Shown here: in pieces, positions 1 to 9,467 of the stretch | How the letters are laid out: each line of letters begins with the position of its first letter | How positions within the stretch are numbered: the stretch's first letter is position 1 | Origin: JAYODW01 sp038116745 | Lineage (GTDB): Bacteria > Pseudomonadota > Gammaproteobacteria > Ga0077536 | Reading direction: 5' to 3' | Assembly: GCA_038116745.1 (NCBI GenBank) | Contig: JAYODW010000015.1 | Location: 1-64,000, forward strand | Length of the DNA stretch: 64,000 bases | Notes under the pieces: model-generated | Told to the model about the DNA's origin: nothing | Databases searched by the model: none | What the model saw: the letters and a program-made list of their open reading frames with translations, nothing else | Position numbers and translations under genes: made by a program

Positions 1-2
1 GA

Positions 3-1778
3 GCCAAGCTGAGCTTCTCACTGCACGGCATCGCTGTATCTCGCGGAATCGCTATCGGACATGTGCATGTTATAGAGCGCCACCGCATGGAAGTCGCTGA
101 GATCGTCGTCGATCCTAGCGAAATCCCAGCAGAGGAACAGAGACTTCATCAGGCTATCGCGGCCGCTGAATCAAACCTGCGGTCCGTGCGTGAAGAGTTT
201 TCGAGGGCCGCGCCTAATGAAATCCTAGCGTTGCTCGATACGCATCTCATGATGCTCAACGATGCCTCGCTATCAGATGAGATCACGACCCTGATCCGGC
301 AGGACCACTGCAATGCGGAGTGGGCGGTCGAGCGGCACCGAAAAAAAATCCTCTCGGCATTTGACGGCATCGAGGACTCTTATCTGCAGGCGCGGCGCGA
401 CGATGTCAGCCAGGTACTGGACCGGATTCTCCGCAACCTGTTGCAACACCAGCCTCTGCGCCATGAGGTTCCCGATCGGCGACTGCAAGGCACGATCGTG
501 CTTGCTCGTGAACTCGGCCCGTCCGATCTGCTGTTGCTTAACCACCATGGCGTCGACGGATTCATCACAGAGACGGGCGGCCCTAATTCTCACGTATCTA
601 TCGTGGCGCGCAGCATGGGCATTCCGGGTATCGTCGGTGTTCACCATGCCAGACAGTTTGTGCGGGAAGACGAGATGCTCATCCTCGATGGAGAGCAGGG
701 AGTCGTGATTGCGGAAGCGGATGAAGTGATCCTCAGCGAGTACGAAGTACGAAAAGCCGCGCATCACACCTACGTAGCCGGACTCAGGATGTTGCGCAAC
801 ACGCCGGCAGAAACCCTTGACGGGACTCCCGTGTGCCTGCGCGCCAACGTCGAGCTCCCGGGAGACTACCGCGCTGTTAAAAAGGTCGGAGCAGATGGCG
901 TCGGGCTTTATCGCACCGAATTTCTGTTTTTCGAAGCAGGGGCGCCGCCCGGCGAACAGGAGCATTTCAACGCGTATCGCGAGATGGTCCGGGCTCTCGA
1001 CGGCGCACCCTTGACTATTCGAACTGCCGACCTGGGCGGGGACAAATCGCTGCCAGCTGGTTCGGCTCAAGCAACAGGAGAAGCGCCCAATCCCGCGCTG
1101 GGGCTGCGCGGCATCCGCTTCTGTCTGCGCCATCCTGCGCTGTTTGATCCGCAGCTGCGAGCGATCGTTCGCGCTTCAGCTTTAGGCCCAGTTCGCCTCA
1201 TGATTCCCATGCTCTCCAACATCGAGGAGATCTTTCAGGTGCGACACGCGGTCGCGTCGATTCAGAAAGAACTGGCTGCACTCAATGTGGCTTTTGACCC
1301 GGCAATGCAGATTGGCGCGATGATCGAGATCCCAGCGGTCGCAATCGCCGCAGATTTTTTTCTAGAGCACCTGGATTTTGTGTCTATCGGAACGAATGAC
1401 TTAATCCAGTATGCGCTCGCTCTCGACCGTGAAAACGACGACGTTAACTATTTATACGACCCAGTGAATGCCGGAGTCCTTCGCCTGATCGCTACGGTAT
1501 TGTCGGCCGGCCACAGGGCTGGAGTTCCAGTTGCCATGTGTGGGGAAATGGCTGGAGATAAAAATCTGACACGACTCCTGCTTGGACTCGGCCTGAGAGA
1601 ATTCAGTCTGCATCCCGCTGCGCTACTCGAAGTCAAACAGGTCGTTTTACAAACCCGGCTTGATGAGGTGGAGGCTCTCGTTAATGAACTCTTGGCTACT
1701 CACGACGGAACCGACCGTCGCGCCCTGCTACAACGGCTGACGACATCACCAAGCTTAGCCTCGGACGCGAAACGCTAG
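3..1778 (+). CDS. ptsI: PTS enzyme I (phosphoenolpyruvate-protein phosphotransferase), 5' end outside window
   Basis: Enzyme I takes phosphate from PEP onto a histidine and passes it to HPr in the cytoplasm. The frame is open to the left edge, so the start lies upstream; about 591 residues are visible, close to the full family length of about 575-590. The phosphohistidine motif GGPNSHVSIVARS is seen with His at about visible residue 197. The C-terminal PEP-binding domain has GTNDLIQYALALDR and the catalytic-Cys motif CGEMAGD at about 513. There is no N-terminal GAF domain in the visible part, which argues for PtsI rather than the long PtsP. The following mgtE fits the ptsN-hprK-rapZ-EIIA-HPr-ptsI-mgtE order known in several proteobacteria, where this PTS is thought to be regulatory. 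That role is inference, since the upstream genes are not visible. Confidence 0.93.
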   Translation, partial: AKLSFSLHGIAVSRGIAIGHVHVIERHRMEVAEIVVDPSEIPAEEQRLHQAIAAAESNLRSVREEFSRAAPNEILALLDTHLMMLNDASLSDEITTLIRQDHCNAEWAVERHRKKILSAFDGIEDSYLQARRDDVSQVLDRILRNLLQHQPLRHEVPDRRLQGTIVLARELGPSDLLLLNHHGVDGFITETGGPNSHVSIVARSMGIPGIVGVHHARQFVREDEMLILDGEQGVVIAEADEVILSEYEVRKAAHHTYVAGLRMLRNTPAETLDGTPVCLRANVELPGDYRAVKKVGADGVGLYRTEFLFFEAGAPPGEQEHFNAYREMVRALDGAPLTIRTADLGGDKSLPAGSAQATGEAPNPALGLRGIRFCLRHPALFDPQLRAIVRASALGPVRLMIPMLSNIEEIFQVRHAVASIQKELAALNVAFDPAMQIGAMIEIPAVAIAADFFLEHLDFVSIGTNDLIQYALALDRENDDVNYLYDPVNAGVLRLIATVLSAGHRAGVPVAMCGEMAGDKNLTRLLLGLGLREFSLHPAALLEVKQVVLQTRLDEVEALVNELLATHDGTDRRALLQRLTTSPSLASDAKR

Positions 1779-2047
1779 CCGCGCAGTGTTCTGCTCTGCG
1801 GCAACCCGCTGAATAGCGGAATAACAAACGCTATCAGGGCCGGACGCTGCACCGATTTCTCGAGTCGTCGACAGCACGATCGCTTTGCAGTCCTTGCTAA
1901 ACTCGCCCGCGATAAAATTCCGGTGTGCTAGCAGCGATCCGCGCTCAAATCTCACCAACGGATCGGTGCCCAGCTCGTCACAGCGATACTCGCCTTCGGC
2001 GACTTGCCCGCCGAGCTATCTTCAGGTGCCTGCGAGCGACTTCTTCC
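1779..2047. other. Intergenic gap between ptsI and mgtE
   Basis: 269 bases with no convincing gene on either strand. No strong promoter, terminator or recognisable Mg2+ riboswitch could be picked out by eye. A minus-strand open frame of about 80 codons (about 1755-2000) covers much of it but has no good start; it is discussed among the findings. Confidence 0.5.
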
Positions 2048-3400
2048 ATGTCTGACCGAATAATAAGAACTCAAGCGAGCGTCCAGACGATCCAGACCGC
2101 GCTGGAGGCCAACGAGCTGGACAAGCTCAGTGCGCTCCTGCACGAGCTTCACCCTTCTGAAATTGCCGACCTGCTCGAAGCGCTGCCCGCGGAAGCACGC
2201 GCGGCAGTCTGGGCCAGAGTGGACCGTAGCCAGGAAGGTGACGTCCTGTCTCACGCAAGCAGTGCCGTTCGCAGCGGCCTGCTTGAAAACATGGCGCCGG
2301 CCGAGCTTGCAGAAGCCACGTCAAATCTTGACTCCGACGATATCGCGGACATCCTCCAGGCTCTGCCCCTGGATCTGGCGGATGAAGTTCTGCTGTCCAT
2401 GGATGAACAGAACCGACAGCGCATTGCTTCGGTCCTCACGTATCCATCGGATACGGCTGGCGGTTTAATGAACGTCGATGCGATTACCGTGCGGTCGGAC
2501 GTCTCAGTTGATGTCGTGTTGCGTTATCTGCGCCGTATGGGGCAGCTTCCGGAGAACACTGACCAGCTCATGGTGGTGGACAGAAACAACACTTTTTTGG
2601 GGGTAATTACGCTTACTAATCTTGTTTCAGCGCAGCCTGAGCAAGGTGTGCGCGATCGGATGTCTACCGATCTGCGTCCCATCCCTGCCGACACCCCGGC
2701 GAGAGATATCGCGACATTGTTTGAGCAAAGGGACCTTATCTCAGCGCCTGTCGTCGATGAGAGCGGAAAGCTTCTTGGCAGAATCACGATCGACGACGTC
2801 GTGGACGTCATCCGCGAAGAAATTGGTCGCTCGCTCCTGTCCCGGGCCGGTCTGGATGAACAACACGATATTTTCGCTCCGCTTTTTGTCACTGTCCGAC
2901 AACGGACCCTGTGGCTGGCCGTCAACCTCAGCACCGCTTTTCTTGCCGCCTGGGTCATCGGCCGCTTCGAAGCAACCATCGAGCAGCTAGTCGCGTTAGC
3001 GGTTTTGATGCCGGTCGTCGCGAGTATGGGAGGGATAGCCGGCAGCCAGACCTTAACGCTTGTCGTTCGTGGTATCGCCCTGGGCCAAGTCGGTGCGGCA
3101 AATGCACGCGCGGTGCTCCACAGAGAGGCGGCCGTGGGCCTGATCAATGGTTTCCTTTGGGCTACCGTCGTCGCGCTGGTCGCATCCGCCTGGTTTCAGA
3201 GCGTTGACCTCGGTCTGGTGATAGCGGCGGCGATGGTCATAAACCTGTTTACCGCCGGCTTTGCCGGGGCTGCGATACCCCTAGTGCTGAAATGGCTACG
3301 TGTCGATCCGGCGCTGGCTGGGGGCGTGATACTCACGACTGTTACAGATGTCGTCGGGTTTTTTGTATTTCTCGGACTTGCCACCCGGGTTTTCCAGTAA
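2048..3400 (+). CDS. mgtE: Magnesium channel/transporter MgtE
   Basis: MgtE is an inner-membrane Mg2+ channel gated by its own cytoplasmic Mg2+ sensor. The 450-residue product has the family layout: an acidic helical N domain with LHPSEIADLLEALP near residue 35, a CBS pair from about 136 to 260 (AGGLMNVDAITVRSDVSV opens the first), a plug helix, then about five membrane segments from about 285 to the end, including ASMGGIAGSQTLTLVVRG. I chose the ATG at 2048 (MSDRIIRTQ) over an upstream in-frame start at 1925, because the 41 extra residues are Arg-rich and unlike the family, and 450 residues is the usual length. It lies in the same direction as ptsI, 269 bases downstream. Confidence 0.94.
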   Translation: MSDRIIRTQASVQTIQTALEANELDKLSALLHELHPSEIADLLEALPAEARAAVWARVDRSQEGDVLSHASSAVRSGLLENMAPAELAEATSNLDSDDIADILQALPLDLADEVLLSMDEQNRQRIASVLTYPSDTAGGLMNVDAITVRSDVSVDVVLRYLRRMGQLPENTDQLMVVDRNNTFLGVITLTNLVSAQPEQGVRDRMSTDLRPIPADTPARDIATLFEQRDLISAPVVDESGKLLGRITIDDVVDVIREEIGRSLLSRAGLDEQHDIFAPLFVTVRQRTLWLAVNLSTAFLAAWVIGRFEATIEQLVALAVLMPVVASMGGIAGSQTLTLVVRGIALGQVGAANARAVLHREAAVGLINGFLWATVVALVASAWFQSVDLGLVIAAAMVINLFTAGFAGAAIPLVLKWLRVDPALAGGVILTTVTDVVGFFVFLGLATRVFQ

Positions 3401-3548
3401 GCTAAGTGGCCACATATGCGCCCAGGATCAATATGTTGTTCGGGTCTACTGTGGTAGCATCTCAAACCGTTATTAGATCTGTATGCAATTCGAACGTGTC
3501 CGGTAAATGCCCTCGTTCAATAGCACCAAGGCACCCGAGGTTTTTCTC

Positions 3549-4298
3549 ATGAATATTTACAGCAAAGCAACGGCCCTAGCGTTAGCAATCATCTTGGGCG
3601 GCTGCTCCACCACAAGTGAAATTCGGCCAACATCGGTCATCTGCCCGATCTTAGGTGCAACTCTTGGAGTAGGAGTCGTCGCGGGCGGCCTAGACTTGAA
3701 TGACTCCGATGAAGACGAGTTCTTAGCGGCAGGAGCGGTACTTGGGGCAGTTGCCGGTCATTTTGTGTGCAAAGACCGCTCTGAGCCGCCAAAAGCGACT
3801 CCTGCGCCAGCACCTCGGCCTGCACCTAAGCCAGCCCCGAAACCCGCACCACCCAAAGATTCAGACGGTGACGGAGTCATCGATCCTAACGACGAATGCC
3901 CAGGAACACCGGCAGGCGTTGCAGTTAACGCAGTTGGCTGCCCTGAGGTGGGCGAGAAGCTCATTACCCTGCACGGAGTCAATTTCGATACCGCCAGCGC
4001 GGCAATCCTGCCCGAATCAGAAGGGATTCTGAACGAGGCGGTCAAGGTGCTGAACGAAAATGCGAGCGTACATGTAAGAGTTGAGGGCCACACAGACAGC
4101 CGAGGAACCGATGCTTTTAATAGAAAGCTATCGCAGAAACGCGCCGATTCGGTTGTGGGTTACCTGGTCTCCAAGGGCATCAACGCGGACAGATTGAGCG
4201 CTGTCGGGTATGGCGAGAACTCGCCGATGGTGCCCAACGACAGTCCGGAAAACATGTTTAAGAACCGACGAGTGGAGCTCACCGTTACGCAGAACTGA
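3549..4298 (+). CDS. OmpA-family lipoprotein with thrombospondin type 3 repeat
   Basis: Predicted outer-membrane lipoprotein that anchors to peptidoglycan. From the ATG at 3549 the product is 249 residues. It begins with a signal peptide ending in lipobox LGGC (Cys19), followed by a Gly/Ala-rich glycine-zipper-like stretch (about 33-75), a Pro/Ala/Lys linker (about 84-103), one acidic thrombospondin type 3 motif with DSDGDGVIDPNDECPGTP (about 105-125), and a C-terminal OmpA domain (about 136-245) with VEGHTDSRGTDAFN and NRRVELTV. An in-frame start at 3507 would add 14 residues before the signal peptide and is less likely. No beta-barrel is present, so it is not a classical OmpA porin; it resembles OprF C-terminal or Pal-like proteins. 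It is followed by a strong terminator. Confidence 0.88.
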   Translation: MNIYSKATALALAIILGGCSTTSEIRPTSVICPILGATLGVGVVAGGLDLNDSDEDEFLAAGAVLGAVAGHFVCKDRSEPPKATPAPAPRPAPKPAPKPAPPKDSDGDGVIDPNDECPGTPAGVAVNAVGCPEVGEKLITLHGVNFDTASAAILPESEGILNEAVKVLNENASVHVRVEGHTDSRGTDAFNRKLSQKRADSVVGYLVSKGINADRLSAVGYGENSPMVPNDSPENMFKNRRVELTVTQN

Positions 4299-4334
4299 GC
4301 CAACCTGCGACAGGTTCCAAAATTTTCAACTTAT

Positions 4335-4360
4335 AAAGCCCCGCCCAGCGGGGCTTTTTT
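4335..4360 (+). terminator. Rho-independent terminator after the OmpA-family gene
   Basis: A GC-rich perfect stem AAAGCCCC / GGGGCTTT around the loop GCCCAGC, followed by further T residues, begins 37 bases after the stop codon. The stem has an A-run on one side and a T-run on the other, and thrB ends at 4359 on the opposite strand, so it probably terminates both convergent transcripts. Confidence 0.9.
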
Positions 4361-5309
4361 ATGCCCACACTGACAGGAAATGCGACCGGGAATCCATGGC
4401 CGCTCGAAACAGCCCTGCGAATGGCGCAGGATCCTTGAGCTGTGTCCTCTCTCCAGACTTCGGAAAACGCATTTCGTGCACCCGTGACAGGTAAAACCTT
4501 AACCCCGCGGCCGCTAGTGCATCAGTCCACAGCTCGACCTCGCACTCAAGCACCGGGCGCAGGCTGGTATATCCGGCAACCAGGGCTGCAGCGCGCTGCG
4601 GTTCGAAATACATAAACGGCACCCAGGCCCAATCTGCCGCAACAATAGCCAGGTCATATATAAGTGGGCCATTGAATGCGTAGTAAAAGTCGATAATGCC
4701 GGACAGCTGTTCACCTGCAAAAAGTACGTTATCCCTGAATAAATCCGCATGGAGAACGCCTTGCGGCACCCACTGCCAATTCTCCGGATTTGCAATCTTC
4801 CCTAGCGTGTGTATCCGCCCGAGGTCTTCTGCTGGCAGGCAATCTGCAACTTTCTGCAGAACCCCCGAACGCCAGGCCGCCCCCCTGTCATTAGCTCTAC
4901 TGCCTGTGAATTCAGCCGCTGCGAGGTGGAGCTGCGCCAGCGCCGCGCCTACTTGCCGGCAGTCATCCTCGCTAGGCACCGAAACGCTCGTTCCTTCCAA
5001 CCGATTAACGACCGCGCAGGGTTTACCAGACACAGAGCCGAGAAAGCTTCCGCCTCTTGTCTTTACCGGCACCGGATTCGGTATGTTCCGGTGGGCAAGA
5101 TGAGCCATTAGTTCAAGAAAGTAGTCAAGCTCCCCCACGGGTAGGGTTTCAAAAATCGTGAGGACGAATTTTCCCGTCGACGTCGTCAAAAAATAGTTCG
5201 AATTTTCAATCCCCGCGGCAATGCCTTCGAAACCGAGGAGAGCGCCCAGCTCAAATTCAGACAGTATTGCGCCAAGTTGTTCCGGGGAAACAGATGTATA
5301 GACAGACAT
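4359..5309 (-). CDS. thrB: Homoserine kinase, type II (APH-fold)
   Basis: Phosphorylates homoserine to O-phosphohomoserine in threonine synthesis. This is the aminoglycoside-phosphotransferase-fold enzyme found in Pseudomonas, not the GHMP-type ThrB of E. coli. Seen: the start MSVYTSVSPEQL, the nucleotide-loop motif GIENSNYFL, the kinase catalytic motif LHADLFRDN at about residue 186-194, and IIDFYYAF for the Mg2+ Asp. The ATG at 5309 gives 316 residues; another ATG three codons upstream (5318) is possible. It is followed downstream by a bidirectional terminator and preceded by the DUF2782 gene, the same pair that flanks polA in Pseudomonas. Confidence 0.93.
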   Translation of the reverse strand: MSVYTSVSPEQLGAILSEFELGALLGFEGIAAGIENSNYFLTTSTGKFVLTIFETLPVGELDYFLELMAHLAHRNIPNPVPVKTRGGSFLGSVSGKPCAVVNRLEGTSVSVPSEDDCRQVGAALAQLHLAAAEFTGSRANDRGAAWRSGVLQKVADCLPAEDLGRIHTLGKIANPENWQWVPQGVLHADLFRDNVLFAGEQLSGIIDFYYAFNGPLIYDLAIVAADWAWVPFMYFEPQRAAALVAGYTSLRPVLECEVELWTDALAAAGLRFYLSRVHEMRFPKSGERTQLKDPAPFAGLFRAAMDSRSHFLSVWA

Positions 5310-5366
5310 GTAACACAAGCCAATGTGCCAGCTCGTCTTCTGTTCGCTATGCTCGGGATACGAGCC

Positions 5367-5741
5367 TCACCAGCTGAAAAGAACCCACTGAGGAACCTTA
5401 TGCTCCCATGCGCGGTCGAGCTTTTTCGACTCCATCAGGCCGTCACCGTCCCGGTCGATGTAGTAGTACGCAGGCCCGACGGAGGGGATTACCTTCACCA
5501 TGTAGAGCCGGCCATTCAGACGGTATTCCTCGTAGGTGCCGTCTTTTCTCTGCACGATGGTAACGTCGGGAGCAAGCTCATCTTCAGAACCATCTCCGTA
5601 CGTCCCATCATCGTCGGCTGAGCTGGACATGGGAGGAGGCGGGGGTACTTCAACGAATTGAATTGTCTCCTGCTCCTCTGCCCAGACCAGAGCACTGATC
5701 ACGAGGCCACACAGGGCTGCGGCAGGCGTCACGCGTCTCAT
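5367..5741 (-). CDS. DUF2782 family exported protein
   Basis: Small protein of unknown function, 124 residues. A cleavable signal peptide is evident (about 1-21, ending SALVWAEEQ), followed by a low-complexity Pro/Ser/Asp stretch and then the conserved DUF2782 core with APDVTIVQRKDGTYEEYR and a region rich in Tyr (about 60-105). It is divergent from polA and 57 bases upstream of thrB, the same order as in Pseudomonas. Probably periplasmic; no enzymatic motif is visible and no function can be assigned. Confidence 0.85.
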   Translation of the reverse strand: MRRVTPAAALCGLVISALVWAEEQETIQFVEVPPPPPMSSSADDDGTYGDGSEDELAPDVTIVQRKDGTYEEYRLNGRLYMVKVIPSVGPAYYYIDRDGDGLMESKKLDRAWEHKVPQWVLFSW

Positions 5742-5844
5742 CGCTACTTATTCCACCTATGAGGGGGGGTGAGGCAAGGCCTTAGAATATCATCGAAACC
5801 CCGACTTCTGGGGAAGCAAAAGAAATCCAAGAGGACCCTGAACT

Positions 5845-8544
5845 GTGCCTTCTGACACTGTCGTGCTGGTTGATGGCTCTTCCTATCTCTACCGTGCCTT
5901 CCACGCACTGCCGCCGCTGACCAATTCTCACAACCATCCGACCGGAGCCATGCACGGTGTCCTCTCGATGCTGCGGCGCCTGCGCAAGGATTACCCCGAC
6001 GAACTCATCGTCGTGGTCTTTGACCCTCGAGGGAGCACTTTGCGCGAATCATGGTATCCCGCCTACAAGGCCAATCGACCGCCCATGCCACAGGAGCTCG
6101 CCCTGCAGACAGAACCGCTGTACACCTTGATTCGTGCGCTGGGGTACCCACTGCTGCAGGTTCCGGGAATCGAGGCGGATGATGTTATCGGCACCTTATC
6201 CGCGCAGGCAGTCGCTCTTGGGCGCCACGTGGTCATCTCAACCGGAGACAAGGATTTTTCACAACTTGTCGATGACAAGGTCACTCTGATCAACACCATG
6301 GATAACTCCAGCCTGGACCCAGCCGGCGTGGAAGCGAAATTCGGAGTCCCGCCGGCGTTGATCGTCGACTATCTCGCGCTGGTAGGGGACGCAGTAGACA
6401 ACGTCCCGGGAGTGCCTAAGGTCGGGCCCAAAACAGCGGTCAAGTGGTTGCAGCAGTTCGGTTCGGTTGAGTCGATCATCGAACGGGCTCAGGAAGTTCC
6501 AGGCAAGGTCGGAGAAAACCTCAGGGACAGCATTGATCAGCTCAGACTGTCGCGAAGGCTTGTCACTATCCTGTGTGATGTCGATATCGGCACAACACTG
6601 AGCGATCTTCAGACCTCGCTTCCGGATGAGGAAGAGCTTTCAGAGCTTTACCGTCTCTACGAGTTCAATACATGGCTCAACGAGCTCGAGGCCGGCGCTG
6701 ATTCAGACCCATCCAATAAAAGCGAGCAGATCCCCGACCCGGTATACGAGATTGTGACGTCCCAGTCGATGCTCGACGCCTGGCTGAGGCGTCTGGAGGA
6801 TGCAGCCTTATTCGCCTTTGATACCGAAACCACAAGTCTGGATTACATGACAGCCCGTCTTGTCGGGCTGTCTTTCGCCTGTGATCCGGGAGAGGCGGCT
6901 TACGTACCGCTCGCTCATGACTATATCGGTGCGCCCGCTCAGCTGAACCGCGAAAGCGTCTTGCAGCAGTTACAACCTCTACTTGAAAACCCTGACCGTC
7001 CGAAAGTTGGGCACAACCTGAAATATGACCGAAATATTCTTCTCAACTACGGGATCGAACTTCGCGGAATTAAACATGACACGATGCTTCAATCTTACGT
7101 ATGGCATAGCTCCGCAACGCGGCACGATCTCGACTCGGTATCAAGGAAATATCTGAACCGCGACACCATCCATTACGAAGACGTTGCGGGCAAAGGAGCA
7201 AAACAAATCAATTTTTCAGAGGTGCCCATCGAAAAAGCGGGGCCGTATGCGGCTGAAGACGCCGATGTCTGCCTGCAATTACATAGGAAACTGCATACTG
7301 AACTACAGGGCGATGCCGAGCTGCTGGATGTCTATCAAGACATCGAGATACCGCTCGTCCCGGTGCTGGCTGACATGGAGCGCAATGGCGTGCTGGTCGA
7401 CGCCAAGCTCCTTGGAGCTCAAAGCGAGGAGCTCAGCTCACGCATGCGCGAGCTGGAGGAACAGGCTTACGAGGCTGCCGGAGAACGCTTTAATCTGGGT
7501 TCGCCGAAGCAAATCCAGCATATTCTTTACGACAAACTTGAGCTGCCGGTGTTGTCGAAAACACCGAAGGGCCAGCCATCCACGGCTGAGTCCGCATTAC
7601 AAGAACTTGCCAACGAGTTCGACCTCCCTCGCCTGATCCTGGATTTCCGCGCGCTGAGCAAACTCAAATCCACCTACACAGAAAAGCTCCCAGGACAGAT
7701 CAACCCGCTAACTGGCCGTGTGCACACCAGCTACCACCAGGCCGTAACCGTTACTGGGCGCTTGTCGTCCTCCGACCCGAATCTACAGAACATTCCGATC
7801 CGCAGCGCTGAGGGACGCCGCATCCGCCGAGCATTCGTCGCGCCTGCTGGCTGTCGTCTTCTGGCCGCTGATTACTCGCAGATCGAGCTGCGCATCATGG
7901 CTCACTTGTCTGAAGATCCATCGCTGATGAAAGCATTCGCGGATGGGATGGATGTCCACAAGGCGACCGCGGGCGAGGTCTTCGGGGTGGCGCCAGGAGC
8001 GGTGACAGACGACCAGCGCAGGGCAGCCAAGGCTATTAATTTTGGTTTGATCTATGGCATGTCCGCCTTCGGGCTAGCGCGTCAGCTAGGCATCGAGAGA
8101 AGCGCGGCACAGGACTACATAGGGCGTTATTTTGCGCGCTACCCGGGTGTTTCCGCGTATATGGATCGGACCCGGGAGCAGGCCCGCAGCGTCGGCTTCG
8201 TGTCAACCGTGTTCGGCCGCAGGCTGCACCTGCCTGATATCAATGCCAGGAACCCTCAGGTGCGTCAGTACGCTGAGCGCACGGCCATCAACGCACCGAT
8301 GCAGGGGACTGCAGCGGACATCATCAAGCGCGCCATGATTTCGGTGCAGTCTTGGCTGAAGGATAGTGCCTCGAAAGCACGACTAATCATGCAGGTACAC
8401 GATGAGCTGGTATTAGAGGTGGCAGAGGACGAAATCGAGGCGGTTTCAGCAGCTGTATCCCGACTGATGAACAGCGCCGCCGCTCTCAAGGTGCCTCTCG
8501 TTGTGGATATCGGCGTGGGCGGAAATTGGGACGAAGCACATTAA
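5845..8544 (+). CDS. polA: DNA polymerase I
   Basis: Fills gaps and removes RNA primers in replication and repair. The 899-residue product has all three domains. The 5' nuclease spans about 1-290. The 3'-5' exonuclease has its three metal-binding motifs intact (DTETTSL with Asp326, GHNLKYDRN, and YAAEDADVC), so proofreading should be active. The polymerase has motif A DYSQIELRIMAHL, motif B AKAINFGLIYGMSAFG and motif C VHDELVLEV (Asp853). The start is a GTG at 5845 giving MPSDTVVLVDGSSYLYRAFH, which aligns with the family N-terminus. The divergent neighbour DUF2782 matches the Pseudomonas arrangement. No convincing polA promoter was resolved in the 103-base divergent gap. Confidence 0.97.
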   Translation: MPSDTVVLVDGSSYLYRAFHALPPLTNSHNHPTGAMHGVLSMLRRLRKDYPDELIVVVFDPRGSTLRESWYPAYKANRPPMPQELALQTEPLYTLIRALGYPLLQVPGIEADDVIGTLSAQAVALGRHVVISTGDKDFSQLVDDKVTLINTMDNSSLDPAGVEAKFGVPPALIVDYLALVGDAVDNVPGVPKVGPKTAVKWLQQFGSVESIIERAQEVPGKVGENLRDSIDQLRLSRRLVTILCDVDIGTTLSDLQTSLPDEEELSELYRLYEFNTWLNELEAGADSDPSNKSEQIPDPVYEIVTSQSMLDAWLRRLEDAALFAFDTETTSLDYMTARLVGLSFACDPGEAAYVPLAHDYIGAPAQLNRESVLQQLQPLLENPDRPKVGHNLKYDRNILLNYGIELRGIKHDTMLQSYVWHSSATRHDLDSVSRKYLNRDTIHYEDVAGKGAKQINFSEVPIEKAGPYAAEDADVCLQLHRKLHTELQGDAELLDVYQDIEIPLVPVLADMERNGVLVDAKLLGAQSEELSSRMRELEEQAYEAAGERFNLGSPKQIQHILYDKLELPVLSKTPKGQPSTAESALQELANEFDLPRLILDFRALSKLKSTYTEKLPGQINPLTGRVHTSYHQAVTVTGRLSSSDPNLQNIPIRSAEGRRIRRAFVAPAGCRLLAADYSQIELRIMAHLSEDPSLMKAFADGMDVHKATAGEVFGVAPGAVTDDQRRAAKAINFGLIYGMSAFGLARQLGIERSAAQDYIGRYFARYPGVSAYMDRTREQARSVGFVSTVFGRRLHLPDINARNPQVRQYAERTAINAPMQGTAADIIKRAMISVQSWLKDSASKARLIMQVHDELVLEVAEDEIEAVSAAVSRLMNSAAALKVPLVVDIGVGGNWDEAH

Positions 8545-8641
8545 GGCGCGGCCCTTGAGGGTCATCGGGCGGTATCTCCGTCCGTCATGTGTGGCTCCTC
8601 TCTCCCTTGTACAGGCTCTCGACGAAATTGATTTAGGCCGT

Positions 8642-8669
8642 TTGGATCTGCGCTGCGCACTGCTAATAT
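8642..8669 (+). promoter_or_regulatory. Possible sigma-70 promoter for hisA
   Basis: TTGGAT, 16 bases, then TAATAT, ending 51 bases before the hisA ATG. Both boxes are imperfect (3/6 and 4/6 matches), so this is only the best candidate in the 176-base gap after polA, which otherwise holds nothing I can name. Confidence 0.3.
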
Positions 8670-8720
8670 AGAGTCCGGTCCAAGCTAAAAATCCTGAGCT
8701 CTCGTCAGCTTCACCTTCCC

Positions 8721-9458
8721 ATGCTGCTCATTCCCGCCATCGACATCAAAGACGGCAAGTGCGTCCGTCTACGTCAAGGTGACATGAGCCAGGACACTGT
8801 CTACGGCGACGATCCTGTCGCTGTGGCACGTCGCTGGGCCGAAGCAGGCGCGCGTCGTCTCCACCTCGTTGACTTGAACGGTGCGACGGACGGTCGCCCC
8901 GTGAATGCTGAGATTATTCACGCAATCGTAGAAGCCTGTCCGGATGTTCCGGTGCAGGTGGGCGGTGGGATCAGAGACGAGGACACTATTCAACGCTACC
9001 TCGACGCCGGTGTCAGTTACGTCATTCTCGGCACCAAAGCGGTCACAGCACCACATTTCGTTGCGGATGTATGTCTGGAATTTCCTGGACACATCATCGT
9101 CGGATTAGATGTGCGTGACGGGAAGGTAGCCATCGACGGCTGGTCCAAACTATCGCGTCACGACGCGATTGATCTCGCGCAGCACTTTGAGTCAGATGGC
9201 GTTGAGGCAATCGTCTTCACCGATATCGGGCGGGACGGCATGATGAGCGGTCTCAATATTGAGGCTACGGTCGCATTCGCGCAGGAGCTCACTATCCCCG
9301 TTATCGCCTCTGGAGGCGTCACCAATCTGGACGACATCCGAGCACTCTGCGCGGTTACCGACGAAGGCATCGCAGGTGCCATCACTGGCCGCGCCATCTA
9401 TGAGGGCAGCCTGGATTTTCAAGCGGCTCAAACATTAGCCGACGAACTCTGCGGCTGA
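8721..9458 (+). CDS. hisA: ProFAR isomerase HisA
   Basis: 1-(5-phosphoribosyl)-5-[(5-phosphoribosylamino)methylideneamino]imidazole-4-carboxamide isomerase, the fourth step of histidine synthesis. It is a 245-residue (beta-alpha)8 barrel. The catalytic Asp8 lies in LLIPAIDIKDGKCVRL and the second Asp at about 130 in VGLDVRDGKVAIDGW; phosphate-binding loops GGGIRDEDTI and IASGGV are present. It starts a his run with hisF only 9 bases downstream. The genes hisB and hisH that usually precede hisA are absent here. Confidence 0.97.
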   Translation: MLLIPAIDIKDGKCVRLRQGDMSQDTVYGDDPVAVARRWAEAGARRLHLVDLNGATDGRPVNAEIIHAIVEACPDVPVQVGGGIRDEDTIQRYLDAGVSYVILGTKAVTAPHFVADVCLEFPGHIIVGLDVRDGKVAIDGWSKLSRHDAIDLAQHFESDGVEAIVFTDIGRDGMMSGLNIEATVAFAQELTIPVIASGGVTNLDDIRALCAVTDEGIAGAITGRAIYEGSLDFQAAQTLADELCG

Positions 9459-9467
9459 CGGTCCAAA

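Noticed and set aside
273..1133. 286-codon minus-strand open frame inside ptsI
   Set aside because: Complete overlap with a clearly conserved gene; no ribosome site or recognisable motif.
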